A DNA stretch of 64,000 nt from Cryptomeria japonica (GCF_030272615.1 NC_081412.1:143751747-143815746), one strand, 5' to 3'. Shown: positions 1 to 13,559, numbered from the stretch's first letter. Translations and numbers: made by a program. Notes: a model not told the origin generated them from the letters alone.

Positions 1-732
1 TTATTTCCGTTGCGTGTGAAGCTTGTGATCACATGTTTTAGGTCTGATATATGGATTTGTGTTGGATTGAGCCGACATGAGATTACACATTTCATATTTT
101 GCAATTTTGTAAAGCCAACTTGTTGAAGATCCATTTTGGTGGTGTGGATATATAAGATCAACTTGGATGATGATTTTGAGGATATGTAAGGTGAGAGAAA
201 TTATTTTTGAGTGATTAAGCATAGTTTCAGCTGCGCATCTTGAGTCTTGGTGATCCAGTATTTGGCAACAGAACATAACAGAGTAGTTTTTCAAATCAGT
301 GGCAACAGGTCATTTTTAGCCTAACCAGAACTAATTCCTGGTATTTGTAGATATTGTATTCCATTTCAGATACTATATTTTCTTCTTATATTTCATTTTT
401 AGGACAATGAGTCCTCCAGGGTTGCAACCCTATTTTGTATTTGAGAAGTGAGCTCTAGGCAGTGTGCCTAAATGCAAGTGCATTCCTCTTTTGTAATATT
501 GTTTTACTACTGGCCATAGTATAATAATATTGTGGGTTCAAATCCCACCATGTTTTTCCCTTTTTGGGTTTCCACGTAAAAAATTTGGTGTTATGGTTGT
601 GTGGTTATTTGCTTTGAGTTTGTGCATTATACTTTCTTTCTTATGCATCTGGTGGTTTAAGAATCAGTTTATTAAATTAGTAAATTACAAAACACTTATT
701 CACTCTCCTCTCAGTTTTCATTGATTCCAACA
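1..732 (+). mobile_element. Copia-type LTR, 3' part (5' end outside window)
   Basis: The block carries the landmarks of the Copia LTRs seen elsewhere here: a 'gggttgcaaccct' stretch, 'gtgggttcaaatcccaccatg' followed by 'tttttccctttttgggtttccacg', then 'ttcactctcctctcag' and a terminal CCAACA at 732. The same order (cccaccatgg, tttttcccc, agggtttccac, C-rich tract plus CTCTCA, ending in AACA) occurs in the LTR at 52009-53021, which fixes plus orientation. The 5' end is off the window, so I cannot tell a solo LTR from the 3' LTR of a longer element. It abuts LINE sequence exactly at 732/733. Confidence 0.7.
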
Positions 733-1197
733 CTTTCCAGGATAGTCACCCAAAAGGAGTTGGAGACATCCTTGACAGTGAGGGGTATCCCAAGGTAAGT
801 GCTTGGGAGGGAGACAATATGACAACCCAGGATCCCATGAATTTTAGCTTGGAGTTTGTTAGAAGTATGAAATAAATATATGTTGCTTTTATCATAATTA
901 ATATGCTGACCTAAGCCCTCAACATATAGGTTAAGAAAGGATTTCCATCCCTTGGCCTCAATCACCAAAGAAATCTCGAAAAAGATCATATCATCTATAA
1001 ATTGCTACAAAATGGTAAGAGGAATAGTTGAAGCAGGTTTGATCCCCAAGAGAACCCTTCTCTGAACAAGAGAATTGAATTTTTTGGATAAAAACTTCAG
1101 CTAGAATAATAAAGAGATAGGGTGAAGGAGGGTCACCTTGTCTAAGCCCCCTAGAAGGCCCAAAGGTCTCATGTAGGATCACTATGTTACATCCCAC
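733..1197 (-). pseudogene. LINE (L1-type) reverse transcriptase fragment
   Basis: The minus strand translates to a recognisable non-LTR reverse transcriptase. Near 1150 is PSRGLRQGDPPSPYLF, close to the plant L1 signature (PSRGLRQGDPLSPYLF). It is followed by a degraded FADD region (YHFVAIYR, then a stop), and then by segments such as NLYVEGLGQHINYDKSNI and PSTYLGIPL that match the palm-to-thumb part of L1 ORF2. Stops and a frame change separate the two readable parts, so it is dead. Endonuclease and the rest of ORF2 are missing on both sides; the downstream part is cut at the LTR end (732). The family is clear, the subfamily is not. Confidence 0.75.
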
Positions 1198-3339
1198 TTG
1201 TTCTCTAGATATTTAGATGTTACTTTATGCATTGATACTTGTTTCTTAGTACAATGGAATGCTATTTTCTAGAACACATGTTGATGATTTAGTTTAAATC
1301 ATGATGAAATATGATATGTTCTCTTTTGTTATTAATAAATACAATGACGAAGATATGTTAGGATTTCAGACTAACTACTTGAACTTGACCTAGTGTGTGT
1401 AGGAGATCATTGTCCTCTGAGAAGGGAGGGTAAGTATCATTGGGTCAAGAGATAACAAAAGAAAGACTCAATGCCATTTGAAACCCTATTTGTAAGTTAA
1501 GTCATGTTGATTTGCATTAACCTTGTTACCGTTAACCAGTATGTGCCTGGTAATCATATTTGGTCAATGTAAATGATTAGGGTTTTACTGTCCTAGTCTT
1601 GGAGTTGGTATACTTTCCTTTCGATCAAATGATTTTGAGATCTTAATCTTCACTCTTTATGTTCCTAAAGTTATGGAACTCCTTGTGTTAATAATTTATT
1701 ATTTATTAAAAAAAACTCAATTATATATATATATATAGTGAATACATGTATGTACTCAAGACATTGTCAAGAGATACATACATATATATGTGTATATAGA
1801 TATGTATACATATTGTATATATATAAATATATACATATATGTGCAACATAAAGTTTATTTGAAAATCATTATTACCAATCCATGGTATCGTTTTAATACA
1901 AAACCATTTTTTAAGTGCCTTGTTCATGAATAAGATTATTACTTTTATTAAACACTCCTTTGCATATATATAAACAATAAATTGGTTTAAGAAAGAACCT
2001 TATAAAGTAACAAATATTTGAACTTAAGTTTGAGCTGAGTAATGCCATAGTGGTTGGGCAGAATTTGGGGCATGTTTCTCAAATTCATTGAGATTAACTT
2101 CAAATTGAAATGGAATTAGGCAAAATTTGGAAAACCTTTTTTCCTACGGAAGATATAGAAGTCTCTTTTGGAATCTTTAAGCATAATTATCATTATTCTT
2201 TTCATGGGAAGGGTGTTCTTTTTGTTCAGAAAGAAAAACATATAATTCATGCTCTCTTAGGGAGTATACATGACATAGAAGTAAGTTTTGCTTGCAACAT
2301 ATCTTGAGTGCATTGTCGAGTAGTGCCACTGCCTAAGCCTACTCGTGGAAACCGTGAAGGATTCAAGGGTGCTATATTGTCTAAGAGGAAAGCCACAACA
2401 AGTCATAATTTCTCAATTAACCAAGTATTGAATAATGTAGTGAAAACACTTATTCACATAATGCATGCAAAACACAAAATATTAGCATGAATACGAGAGA
2501 TAGCAACCCTAATGCCTATGTTATATTTTCCACACTAAGGCATTATATTAGTTTAAACCAAGGAGAAATGAATCTGGAGGGGGGGAAAGTTATACTTTAT
2601 CAGTATGACTAAATATTTCATTTCTAAATAAGATATGATACTCAGTAGAGAAATAGTGCTTATACTCAAATTATGTATATTGTAATTGGTTACCAAGTGA
2701 AAGACAAGTGGTCATCCATTAAATGAGTTTCTTAGAAAGAACCTATGTCCTAAAAGTTCAAGTTGCAGTTGAGTAGGGTGATGAATATTGACTTGATGCA
2801 TTAGCATGAATGCAATTATATTAAAACCTTTGGCCAAGGTGATAATTCTATCTATGAGCATCAACTAGTTCATTAATTTTAGTTATACAACCCAGTCATA
2901 GGTCATACTAGTTAGGGGTAGCCTATAGTGTGTGATTGACTAGGGATTGTGTAGGATTAAACACCAGTCTCAGATGGCATGAGTTTAACTTCTCATTACC
3001 TCCCTATAAAGGGTTGGGTATTTCCAGTTGGAAACGACATAGGAGACTAGTAAGTTTGTGGTTGGGTGGAAAAACGCCTTTATGATACTTTCCCTCTTCT
3101 AATCATTGAAAAGCTAATTGATGATCAAAATGTGTTTCAACGAAAACTGTAATCTCTAGACCTCTCTTCTTAATTAAATGCTTTAGTAAATTGTAGATGT
3201 TGCATGTATGTACTGATTACACCTATCAAGTTCAAATATTTGAAAAAAAATATTATGCTTTTTGTTAACTATTTAATGTTTCTAAAAATATTAGTTGATG
3301 TAAATTTTATTTTCATTTCCTTTCAAAAGTTGTTATTCA
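1198..3339. other. Gene-free AT-rich stretch
   Basis: No convincing coding region. A run of short ORFs at 2110-2490 on the plus strand (about 65 and 60 codons, separated by a stop) has no motif I recognise. The stretch contains a TA-rich microsatellite zone near 1720-1850 and an imperfect inverted repeat near 2950-3060, listed separately. Confidence 0.5.
1720..1850. repeat. TA/TACA-rich simple sequence
   Basis: Short runs of (TA)n at 1722-1737 are followed by a mosaic of tatata, tacata and tgtata words to about 1850. It is low-complexity DNA. The short minus-strand ORF that crosses it (rich in Tyr, Ile and His) is a by-product of the repeat. Confidence 0.7.
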
Positions 3340-4905
3340 AAAGTTGTTGGCATCAGGGGAGATTGTTGGCATTACAATAAGTTTGTTGGTATAAGGATAT
3401 TGAGAAGGTTGTTGGAGATTGATGATATAATTGATAAAGGATAATTACTGTTTTAATAATATTATTTTGTCATTGATGTCAAGCAATTGATTTTTTGATT
3501 CAATATGATGTTGCCATATCTTAAAGAGTATGTTTTGATGAGTATAAAGATGTCAGTAAGTGACATAGAAAGAATGTGAAAATGAAGGGGAGTAATAAGT
3601 TATTCAATGGGCAACTATTACCGAGTTACACAATGATGAGATTATGTTATTTTGATTATTTTGAAGACTGAATAAGGAGAAAAGATTTTATGTAACAGAA
3701 TGAGTAAAGGTTTGATATAGTTCTATTTTACTGAGCAAAGAGCTAGTCTATAAACACCAAGGTTATCGATATCGGTTAAAGATGGAAGAAGTCACCGAGT
3801 ATCGTCAGCAAGCAAAATTACCGAGTAAAGTTTAGTATTTACCGAGTATCAACCAAGCAGTAAAAGAATGCATTGGATGAATAAATGCATTATTAAATGA
3901 AGGATGCCAATGAGCTGGAGACTTATAGAAGACTGGAATGTCATACAAGAAGTTTGTTAAGGATCAATGGCAATGAAAATTTAAGAGTTGGATCTACAGC
4001 ACAGATTGAACAATCAAAACTGAGCACAAGTACCAAGGAAGGAATACAAGTTTCAAGGCAAGATAAAATGTTTTTTAGTTCGAAGGATTCAATAAACCTA
4101 GTCAAGTTTGATGATCTGATGGCTAAGATTAATCATGGGAAATGTGATTAATCAGTTAGGAATTGCTTATAAATGAGGAAAAGTTGATGAGCAAAGGATG
4201 TGGGCAAATAGAAGAGCAGTGATACTATAGAGGTGATTACCAAGTACAGAAGATTGAAGATCTGATTAAGGAGCAGATTGAGAAGCTCAACAAGGAGGAA
4301 GATAAGTCTTATGACAAGATTATTTTGAGCACATGGAGTTTGCTTTAACATTTCAAATGTGAAGTTGCAAATATATTTTATTACTGTTATTTATTTTTGT
4401 AAGTGACAGGAAATCTCTTAACCGAGTGGACCTAACAGTCTTATTTGTAAATCCTCTAGCAAGGTAACATACTGAATGAGTGTTTGAAATCCTTTGACAA
4501 GGTCACTTCTAACAAAGTGCAATATTTTGAAAAATCTGAGGGAAATCCCTTGATCGGGTCACATCTAGCAATGTGTTTATGTAATCTTTAACAGGATTGG
4601 CTTTTAACCGAGCATACTCTAGAAGAGTATATTTTCTTGTCGGTCCAAAATCCCACAATGGTTTTTCCCTATTTAGGGTTTCCATGTTAAATCTGGTGTT
4701 AAATGTGTTTTGATGTTTCAATTTTATCAGTTTATGTTTGAATGATTTACAGTCATAGTTGCATATCAAGTAAATTCTACCGAGGTTGAATCTGATGAAT
4801 ATGTTCAATTGTGAGTTTATCTGATTCACTCCCCCTCTCATCTAACTAACAAAAGTATCATAGCGAATGCATGTTAAACGCTAGTCTCCTATGTCATTTC
4901 CAACT
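3026..4905. repeat. 25-bp inverted repeat split by a solo LTR
   Basis: The arm at 3026-3050 (agttggaaacgacatagg, then agactag) is the reverse complement of 4881-4905 with one mismatch. A third, weaker copy of the arm lies near 2955-2990 (ttaaacaccagtctcagatg). The solo LTR at 3345-4851 and its 5-bp duplication lie between the arms, so before that insertion they were about 320 bp apart. This spacing fits an older small inverted-repeat element, but no terminal duplication was found for it. Confidence 0.55.
3345..4851 (+). mobile_element. Solo LTR, Copia-type, TSD AAAGT
   Basis: It starts TGTTGGCATC at 3345 and ends CTAACTAACA at 4851. It is flanked by identical 5-bp sequences aaagt at 3340-3344 and 4852-4856, the signature of LTR retrotransposon insertion. 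Inside are family landmarks: 'ttttgtcattgatgtcaa' near the start, 'atggtttttccctatttagg' and 'tctgattcactccccctctc' near the end. The internal region is gone, as expected after recombination between two LTRs. A second TGTT at 3331, also preceded by aaagt, makes the 5' boundary ambiguous by 14 bp. The purine stretch caggggagat at 3354-3363 would otherwise have suggested a 3' LTR. Confidence 0.8.
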
Positions 4906-7900
4906 ATTAAACTATTTAGAAGCTATGGGTGTCAACAAGTGAAGATTTAGTTGAAAATTTTCATTTTAATGCCAAGTTTGGCCAAAAAGTGTAAACCACT
5001 ATTGTGGGATCACCTTGATGACAAGTACAAAAGTCACACAATATATGTGAAAAAGTCCCTTCCTATGGAACACACATTCAATTTTTTATGTCTTTATTGA
5101 GTAAATTTATACTTATTTTATTTTTAAGAGTTCTTATAATTTTATGTCATGAGGTGGACAATGAAGAAACAAACAAAGCATACCTTACAAACCTCAACAA
5201 ATAGATAAAAATAGAAATCTTGAACCCCAAATATTTAGGACACGATCCTCCTGAAAGTAGAATGATATGACAATTTATTTTAGTGCATTATTGATTCCAT
5301 TAAGTGGAATCGATGTTCAAATCCTAAAAAATAGACATATTTATAATTTAAAATTCTAGAATAAAGTCATAAAAAATAAACATTATTGATATGTAGAGCT
5401 CAAAAAAATTGTAGGTAAAAAAATGGGACCCAAAAAGGAGTTTGTATGAGCCCAATTGTGCCATTTGAAGTTCCAAAAATGTGAACTATAAAGGGTGTCC
5501 TGAGAATATGAGATTTCAAAAAAATATGTACATCATAGTATAAAAGCAAGCACACCATTAGATAAAGGATTAAAAAATACACACAATTAAAAACAACTCA
5601 CTCAAAAATACATTTGCATGGTTGAGAGCAAGGCTCCCTAAGTCGAGCCAAATTAAAACAAGCTAATGGTGAGGGATTTTGGAATACCTCTCTCACTTTC
5701 TCTTCTACATTTCATAATTCTTGATGTGGACTTGCCTTTGTGCGTGTGGTTGTGCCATTTGCAGTTTGGATGTGGATTATTTTTGTGGTGCTTTGATTTA
5801 ATCATAGACACTTCATTGTTGTAGTGTGTGACCTTGAGTTCTTATCTTATGCTCTGTTCGATATACATTTCATTGATCATTTTAGACTAGTGATGCGTTG
5901 GATTCCTTCATGGTGATTTTGATTATGCTGGTGCATTGAGATGTGTGCCTATTTTCTTGTTACTACTTGTGAGAAATATTACTTAACATATTTGGGTACT
6001 TGATCTTTTAGATTGTTTCTATGGTGTAATATAGACCAATTGCACCCATGATGATTTAGATGGATTAACTATGCGATTTCAATTATAACACTAAAAAATA
6101 TATTGATGCTTAAGTTGGAAAGAGATGTTAACTTGATTAATTATTAAAAAAGTATTAAATCATATTTTATGTTTTTTTAAGGTTAAATTCTTATAGGTGT
6201 AATTGATGCTATCTAGATTATATTTTTGAGGATATGTTGGTAATGTTGATTATGATGTGGATTACACGATGATGTTATATTGATGTGATGGCATATTATG
6301 TTGCTAACCATGTTATTATGTGACCTTAATTGGGAAAGATTAATGATACATTTCAGTTATATTATATTATATACGTATGCACATATATTTGTTATGTTTT
6401 GATTTATGTAGGTACAAGGTATTGACTCCACCTGGCCACCTAGGTTTAAGCGTGCCCATTTCCCTGACAATGGTTACAAGAGATAACACACTGGCCATTA
6501 ATGTTACCTAGCCCTAGCCTACATTCCTAATTTGGATAATTTTCCTAATTATATGCATTTACACCTATGTTTACCATTTTTGTAATGTTTGATTTCCCTA
6601 ATGCATATTTATGTAAGACCTGCAAAGACTGTTTGTGCATATTAGTCAATCAATTGTGAATTGCCATAATTTAATATGCATATATTGATGATAGTTTAAT
6701 ATTATTGAGCTAAGTTAGTATTTAACTGTGAAATATGCCTTATGAGTATTTGTTTTAATTGATATTTTCCTAGTTGGGCATATGGATGATTGTTGGGGTT
6801 TAATTTGGAGTTCTAACAGATTTAAATTTAATTTTTAATTATTTAATGTTGATATGACTTTTAATTGTTTAACAATTATTTGATGATTTTGGAATATTTT
6901 TGTGGGGCTTATTTACATTTATTTTATTATGTGTTTCATTGGGTCGAGTTTATGAATGTGGGAATTAAATTTCTATTTAATTATTTATTCATTTACTTAT
7001 TTTATTTGCAAAAAGCCAATTAAATTTAATATTGGAAAAGTGCTGATTTTTACTCTTAGTCTTATTTTCTCATTTTTGGAGCTCTCGAAAAACCTCTACA
7101 CTTGGATTTTGAATTGATGAGTATGGAAGAATTTATCGATGATATTTTATGAGTGATGGCTTGTTGGAATTATCTTGAGAAATACTTCTCGTTGCTCTGT
7201 TTTTGTGCCCTCATTTTTGGTATGTGGAATTTGGTGTTTGTTTAAAGTTTTTGGCAATTTGAGAGGTAGGAAATTTAATTTCTTTTTTATTTCTCCATAT
7301 TATTATTTGAAATTTATTGTGATTAGTGTAATCAATTAGAACATATTTCCTTTTTAAATTAAATCATTTCATGGTTTAATTTAAAAGATCTCAATTTTTA
7401 TTTGAAACCTTTGGTTTGTGAAACAAAATGTCGCCCAATTTCATGTAGAATGAATGTTTAGTGAATTTTATTTTGGAATCATGTTGTTGTGCATATTCCC
7501 TCAAATGGGTCTCATTTCATTTTTCATTCTGGGCACTTTGAATTTTATGTGTTTTTGGAGGTCCATCAATTGTGCATGGTCTATATGACTAGTTTTGGTC
7601 TCAATTTGGGAATTATTGAAAAATGGTTTTTGATTATTTTGAGATGCTATTATATTATGGAATGATGATATTATATATGTAAATTTTGATATAGGATCGT
7701 TTGGGATCCATTCTCTTGGTGTTTTGGCTATTTGGGTAATTAAGTATAATTGATGATTTAGGGCTCAAATTGATGTAAGAACTTGATTTTGTAATTTTAT
7801 ATCTTTGTCATTAGTTTCATTTTTTTGAATTTCATTGAGCCTAGGGTAGGTAATAGGGCCAATGATGGTAATGGCATCCAATGGAGGTCAGGGCATAAAA

Positions 7901-9740
7901 GGGGTCACCAAGGTAACTCATCAAACATTTTAGTAAACAAGTGAAAATTAATGACACATTAATAAAATGAACCAAGATAAAGTGGATGCCTCTCTCATTC
8001 CTTGAGTGCTCGTATAGATTAAGGATGAGTTGGGAAGGACTAGCCATTTGTGGGGCATTGATTTGGCATGATTGGATCTCCTAATTTATATGAGAGGACT
8101 ACTCGATTCCACATGAACCATCCCTTCGAGCTACATGATGACACTCCATGCTCTTGTTATCTATGTACCTAGCCTTGTAGATATGAGTAGCACCAAAAAT
8201 ATGGTATCTTCCATGTTAGTGATGTTTCATTTTGGATTCATATGGTGGCCTTGTATGTGGTTTGGATTGCATTGAGGTTATCGCTCCTCCTCTTATCTTA
8301 ATGTTGTATTATGACTCTTAATGGTTGAGATGTTCATATTGAGTGCATGCTCCATTCTTGGCATTTTAATTCTGATAGCTTACTACTTCCACTTGTATGC
8401 TTGCATGAATATTTATCCCATGTGACTATATTCACAAGCATGGTGGGGTGGACCTAATGGTTCCACATGTCTGGGTGACGTTGCAATCTACCATTGGGAA
8501 CCAGTGAAATTGACTCATGATAGGCTTGGAGATTCCTTCCACCTTTCTCAACATTATACCTTATATATTTAATCATTCTCGCAAAGATGTAATCATTATC
8601 TATTATAATTGACATTATAGATTATTGATGATATGTATTTGAAACACTACTTGAGGAGATCAATGTAATTAGATGCAATTGTATCATAAGGATATGGATT
8701 AGTATTATCTTGCATGCTCCAATGTTGGAATTTGGCATGAGTTATGATCTTGTACATTCATCATTACTTCTTGTATTATCAATATGCTATAGGAATACTT
8801 ATATTGATGCTCTAATTTATGAATGTAGAAGCTTGGTTTGTTTGATTGTAGAGGTTGATTTAGTAATCTTGTATTATGGTCATGAGTCCTTGACCAAATT
8901 AGTGCATGAGTTCTAGTGGATCAGAGTCATTCCAGACTCAATTGAGACTTCTCGTAGGGTGTTCTAAGGTGTCTCAACTTGGTATCTTATTAGAAATTAT
9001 TGAATATCATGGAGTTGTTTTTGGGAAGTTTTGGGTGGAGGGAGTATGTTTTGAGTTCACCCGATTCCCAACTAGCCTTGTAGGCATCATTTGGTGACTA
9101 GGATAGATGCGCATCTCAGAGGACAACATGAGTTCACTAGTCTATAGGATGTAAGAATGGGTCATTGGAATGATTCACAAGTTATGGATTCATGCACAAC
9201 ATGATAGTGTCCTAAAAATGTGCAATTTTCCTTTCTAATTGTCTGGTTCTAGGGCATGAGCCTAAGTTTGGCCGTTTAGCTTGGATATGATTCTGGTAGC
9301 TAAGAGTGTCAATTTAACCTAGTTTCAAATGTGTTGTGAAGGTAGTGATGTCAAGAAACCCTAAAATGGGTATTAAGAAGGTTTTGAGTGGGTTTGGATG
9401 GTGTTGAGAGAATTTGATTACATTTAGCATTTCACTAAAGCTCATCGGTGACACCTAGGAGCTTGCAGTTGGTCCTATTTGTTGGTTCAAGATTTGCAAC
9501 TTCAGAGATAGTATTGTGTGACCCTAAAAAACTCTATGACCATTTCATAGGGTTTGGAATACCTTTCCCCTTGTTTGGTCAAATTTTTAGGTGTTATTGT
9601 TTCGTTTGTGTAGTGTCAGTTATTGACAAGTTGACATAATCTTGAGGTTTGAGAAAAATACTTATGTGAGTTGGATTTGTTAATAATTAATTACTTACAA
9701 AAAAATATTTTTATACATTCTATCTGTATTTTTCTCATAT
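4857..9740. other. Gene-free AT-rich stretch, possibly decayed Gypsy LTR in its second half
   Basis: About 4.9 kb with only short ORFs (60-70 codons) and no recognisable protein motif on either strand. The sequence is moderately AT-rich with frequent T-runs on the plus strand. From about 6400 onward the composition is less AT-biased, and the stretch ends at the TTCTTGGCAGGG box described at 9742. This would be compatible with a very old long LTR, but I found no matching second copy or flanking duplication. Confidence 0.35.
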
Positions 9741-9741
9741 C

Positions 9742-9769
9742 CTCTAGGGTTTCTTGGCAGGGTATTATA
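9742..9769 (+). repeat. Putative Gypsy LTR 3'-terminal box
   Basis: The sequence cctctagggtttcttggcag plus ggtattata resembles 58879-58906 (cctttagggttcttggcgag plus gcattaca), where it directly precedes Gypsy pol coding sequence. Both copies are preceded by an A-run. I infer a shared LTR terminus. The match is short, so this is a weak call. Confidence 0.35.
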
Positions 9770-10439
9770 GATTTGATTGAAGGGTGAAAAGGTGATAACA
9801 TTAGTATGATATCGACAAAAATGTATTCAAATATGCGACTACAATATTTGTTAATACTAGATTATTTGAAAATTATCATTGCATGTCACAAAACCACTTA
9901 AAAATATTAAAACTATCATCTAGAAACTATGAAACCATCGTTGAAAAGTGTAAGTGGTATTTGGTAAAAATATTCCCTAGCAGCTTCGATGACAAAATAT
10001 TTTGAGGAATGATTTGGCAATAAGATTATAGGCATTAGACTTGCGGTGATGAAATAATCACTACACAAGATACCTTACACAAAAATAAAAAATAAAAAAT
10101 AATTGTACACCTATGTAGGAATAGATTTTGGTATGTAGTTTGAGAAGAATGATATAGAATGGAGATGAATTGATGTAGACGATACAACAAGTGTTTGACC
10201 ATATATATTATATGGACTTCCATACAACCCTCCATGAATAGGCCTCCAAAAACAAATAATTTTTTCTTTGAATATCCAAATGTTATATGTTATAAGTTGT
10301 CTCTTGGCCCTCTCGACCAAAATCATGACGTGTGTTTTAGTCTAGAATGTATCACTTAAAACTTGATATCCATGATAATCACAAATTTAAGAGAGAAAAT
10401 GAGAGTATTTGCAAGCTTGATTTTACACTATGTTGGAGC

Positions 10440-10890
10440 AAAAAGGGTATACTTGCAAACTCAAAAAGTGAACACATAACTAATATGAAAAATGATATTA
10501 ATACTAATATAAAATGTATAAAAGATACTTCCTTATAAATGCAAAGATGAAGAGGTGAGAAGGTAGGTTTCAAAATATAACTACCTCTCCAAGTATTAAA
10601 TAATTTTAGGACTTAGTGTGTCTAAATGAGATGAGACAAAAGTATAAATAATCTCTAATTTAATGTGCAAAAGAGTAATATTCACAAATGAGTAAAATTA
10701 AAAATGATATTAACACCTTATGAAATGCACAAAAGAGCCTTTCTTATAAAGGAAAATATGAAGAGCCTTTCTTATTAACACTCTAATTACCTCTCCAAGT
10801 ATAAAATGAATGTAGAACTCTATGGAAAAGTTTTGGATACTTGGTTTGTCTAAATGAGGGAAGACAAAAGTATAAATAACCTCTAAGTGA
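10440..10890. repeat. Diverged ~230-bp tandem duplication
   Basis: Two consecutive units share, in the same order: aaaatgatattaa, a 'ctttcttataaa' type stretch, 'acctctccaagta', 'tgtctaaatgag', and 'gacaaaagtataaataa' followed by ctctaa. The first set spans about 10440-10665 and the second about 10670-10890. Many substitutions and small gaps separate the copies, so the duplication is old. Confidence 0.6.
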
Positions 10891-12770
10891 GCATAAGTTT
10901 AGTGTGAATATGACTCTAACAAATAATATAAAATCTAACTAGTTTGATAATGCCTTTGTTCACACTAACAAAAAATAGCATATTTCTTCCACTTGTTATA
11001 AGTTTATTATAGTCTACTTACCAAATTGCACACTCCATTTTGTTTCTATTATCTGTAACTAAAAATGCCTTATGGTGTGTCTTAACATGCATCATAAATT
11101 GGTAAACAAGTGTAACTTCCCCCTTACAACTCTTTTATGTGTCTAACAAATTTTTATATTTCATATGTGAACTTTTAGAAGCCATAATTTTTTATTCGAA
11201 AGGTCAATTAGGCCTCTCTTTTTTCAAAATGTAGATCTTGAAGAGACATATGCACTAGACACTTGTTTTAGTAGTGTTAAATAACTTGAAATATTTATTT
11301 TGGACAAAAAATAACTCTATAGCTTATAAACTATATTATTTAAATTTCATAACCCAAATTTCATACTTTTTAATAGTTTGAGTATTAGGAGCAAGGTTGA
11401 TATCTTTCCTAATAATTTTCTCTCTCACATAGGTGTGAGAGATCCCATGGGAGAGTGTGAATGGTCTACTTTTTAGGATAAAATGGAGAGTTAAAATTTC
11501 ACTGGATGGTGTTATGGATAAGTAGGTTTAAATGTGACCAGTGATTAATTTAACTAGCACTTGCACCAAAAGGAGGTGCAAGGGTTATACCGATAGAAAA
11601 GTATTTATAAATTAATATTCAATTGAAGGAAAATTCGCAACATTTTCAATTGTGAATGTTTGGTAGTTGATGATTATATTTTCTTATTAGAATGGGCGTG
11701 GAAAGAGTTTTTTAGTTGTGGCTTATGTCTTAAAGGACGTTTGGATTAAATAAATATGCATAAAAGTCTTCAACAATCATAGTAACTTGAGAGTAATAAG
11801 AGAACATAATAATAGAAAATATAAATAGCATGCTTGGTCCAAATTCAAATAGAAAAATATGTACATCAAATAGATCTATAGACTAATAATTATAGTTAAT
11901 TAAATAATTTTTCATTTGTGAATATTTTGCAGTTGACGAGTATTGAAATATATAGATTTCTAACTTCTAGAATGCACAATGTAGATAGATATAGTATATT
12001 AGATAGAGGATACCCATGCCTCTAAGTAAGCATTTCTTTATAACTAATAATTTAAATAATGGTTAGATGTGTTGAATTATAATAGGGAAGTGTAGGTAGA
12101 CATTTTTAATCAATCTGATCAAATTTTCTTTTATAATTGAAGTTTATGGCATGCTATTACATGGGCTGAGTACTCAAAATGGAAAGATAAATCATCTATG
12201 AAATATGTACATTCATTATAGTTAATACAAAATATTTCCATAGTAAGGAGGTAGGTAAAACAATGCTTTATTTTAGTGTTTTTGGGTCAAAACTAGTGAC
12301 CTAGAGGTTTTTTAGGTCAAAAAATGCAAGGAAAGTACACAAACATGGTGGAATAAAATGAGTGAGTGAAAATCTTAGAAGTCAAGGGTGGTAGGAAATA
12401 AGGAATCAAGACCAATGCAAATATGTACTTGGTTTTCCAAGAATTTCAAGATCCAAGGAGAGGAAGGGAAATCATGAGGTTAAATTAGGTGTTGGGAGAG
12501 GGAGAATTCAACACCAAGGATGGGAAAAAGGGGAGGAAATATATTGGGTCTAATGATATACAATATATCTAAGATGAGAGGATGAATTAATAAATAGGTT
12601 GCAAGTATAGGGATGCAATGGGGAAAGGAGAATGAGGAGGTATTAGGGAATATGATAGAAAAGGAACAATAGACATCAAGATAATTTTTAAGGTGAAAAG
12701 TTCTTCCAAGCTTACAAGGTCTAAAGGAAGGATAGGAAAATAGGGGGAAAAGTTGAGGATGAGAAAGGTA

Positions 12771-12876
12771 TGCAAGTAGAACAATGGAAGTAAGATAAAG
12801 ATTTATTGTAGGGGTGAAAATTATGCAAATAGAACAATGGAAGTAAGATAAAGATTGTTTGTAGGGGTGAAAATTT
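12771..12876. repeat. 53-bp tandem duplication
   Basis: The unit beginning tgcaagtagaacaatggaag at 12771 recurs from 12824 (tgcaaatagaacaatggaag), each followed by taagataaagatt and gtaggggtgaaaatt. Few differences separate the two copies. Confidence 0.8.
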
Positions 12877-13559
12877 TAGATGGAACTTGGAGCAAGGGGA
12901 TTGGGAAAGAAGTTATGTGGATAGAGTCCAGAAAGGGATTCATGAGTAGGACATGGAAGGAATGGGGAAACATAGAACATGAATGGAGTAAGGTGATTTT
13001 GGTACCATGAATCAGTGCCAAAGTCTATGTTTCACTAGGAATTCTAACACCAAAGAAAGGTTAGGATAATAGGACTTGGCACCAAGGATCAATTCAAATA
13101 TATAGTAGCCTCATAGATTTATAAGCTCTAAAGTGATGAGAGTGAGTGGGGACTTTTAGGTTTGCAAGAACTCTAGAACACAGATAATGGATAAAGAGTT
13201 AGAAGAGGAGTCAAGGATCTTAATGCTAGAGGGATTGAGGATTGAGGGCAAGGCTTACTAAGTACCCAAATAAGGGAAAGACTAAAGATCTCATGTTGAA
13301 GGGAAATCCAAAATGACTTCATCTTTTAGAGATCAAGGGGAATCATGAAAATGGTAGCCATGAAAGGGAAACTCCTAAACTTTATTATTAGAGGAACTTA
13401 AAGTAAATAGTTGATATTTGAACAATTGAGGGTGATAAGGAAATGGGGCATAAAGAAGTGAATTACTATTTTAAAAGAAACAAAATATCTCCTTAATACA
13501 AACTTACTCAAAAGAAGAACAAACATTTATTATCCATTTACAAAGATGGAATAAATGTG

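Larger units (their letters stand above)
9775..13554. other. Gene-free stretch with local duplications and a purine-biased strand
   Basis: No coding sequence is supported. It holds a diverged duplication of roughly 230 bp (10440-10890), a small 8-bp hairpin (ctctcaca at 11422-11429 with tgtgagag at 11434-11441), a 53-bp tandem duplication (12771-12876) and a plus strand strongly enriched in A and G from about 12300 to 13480. Minus-strand ORFs in the purine-rich part are rich in Leu, Ile, Pro and Ser because of that bias. Confidence 0.5.

Noticed and set aside
490-552. tRNA-like stretch with a B-box-like gggttcaaatcccac
   Set aside because: The same position in other LTRs reads as 'gtgggtaaggtttgccaccatgg', so the arm is part of the LTR. 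There is no acceptor stem or full cloverleaf.
2110-2490. Pair of adjacent plus-strand ORFs of 65 and 60 codons
   Set aside because: They are separated by a stop, have no motif, and their composition does not differ convincingly from background.
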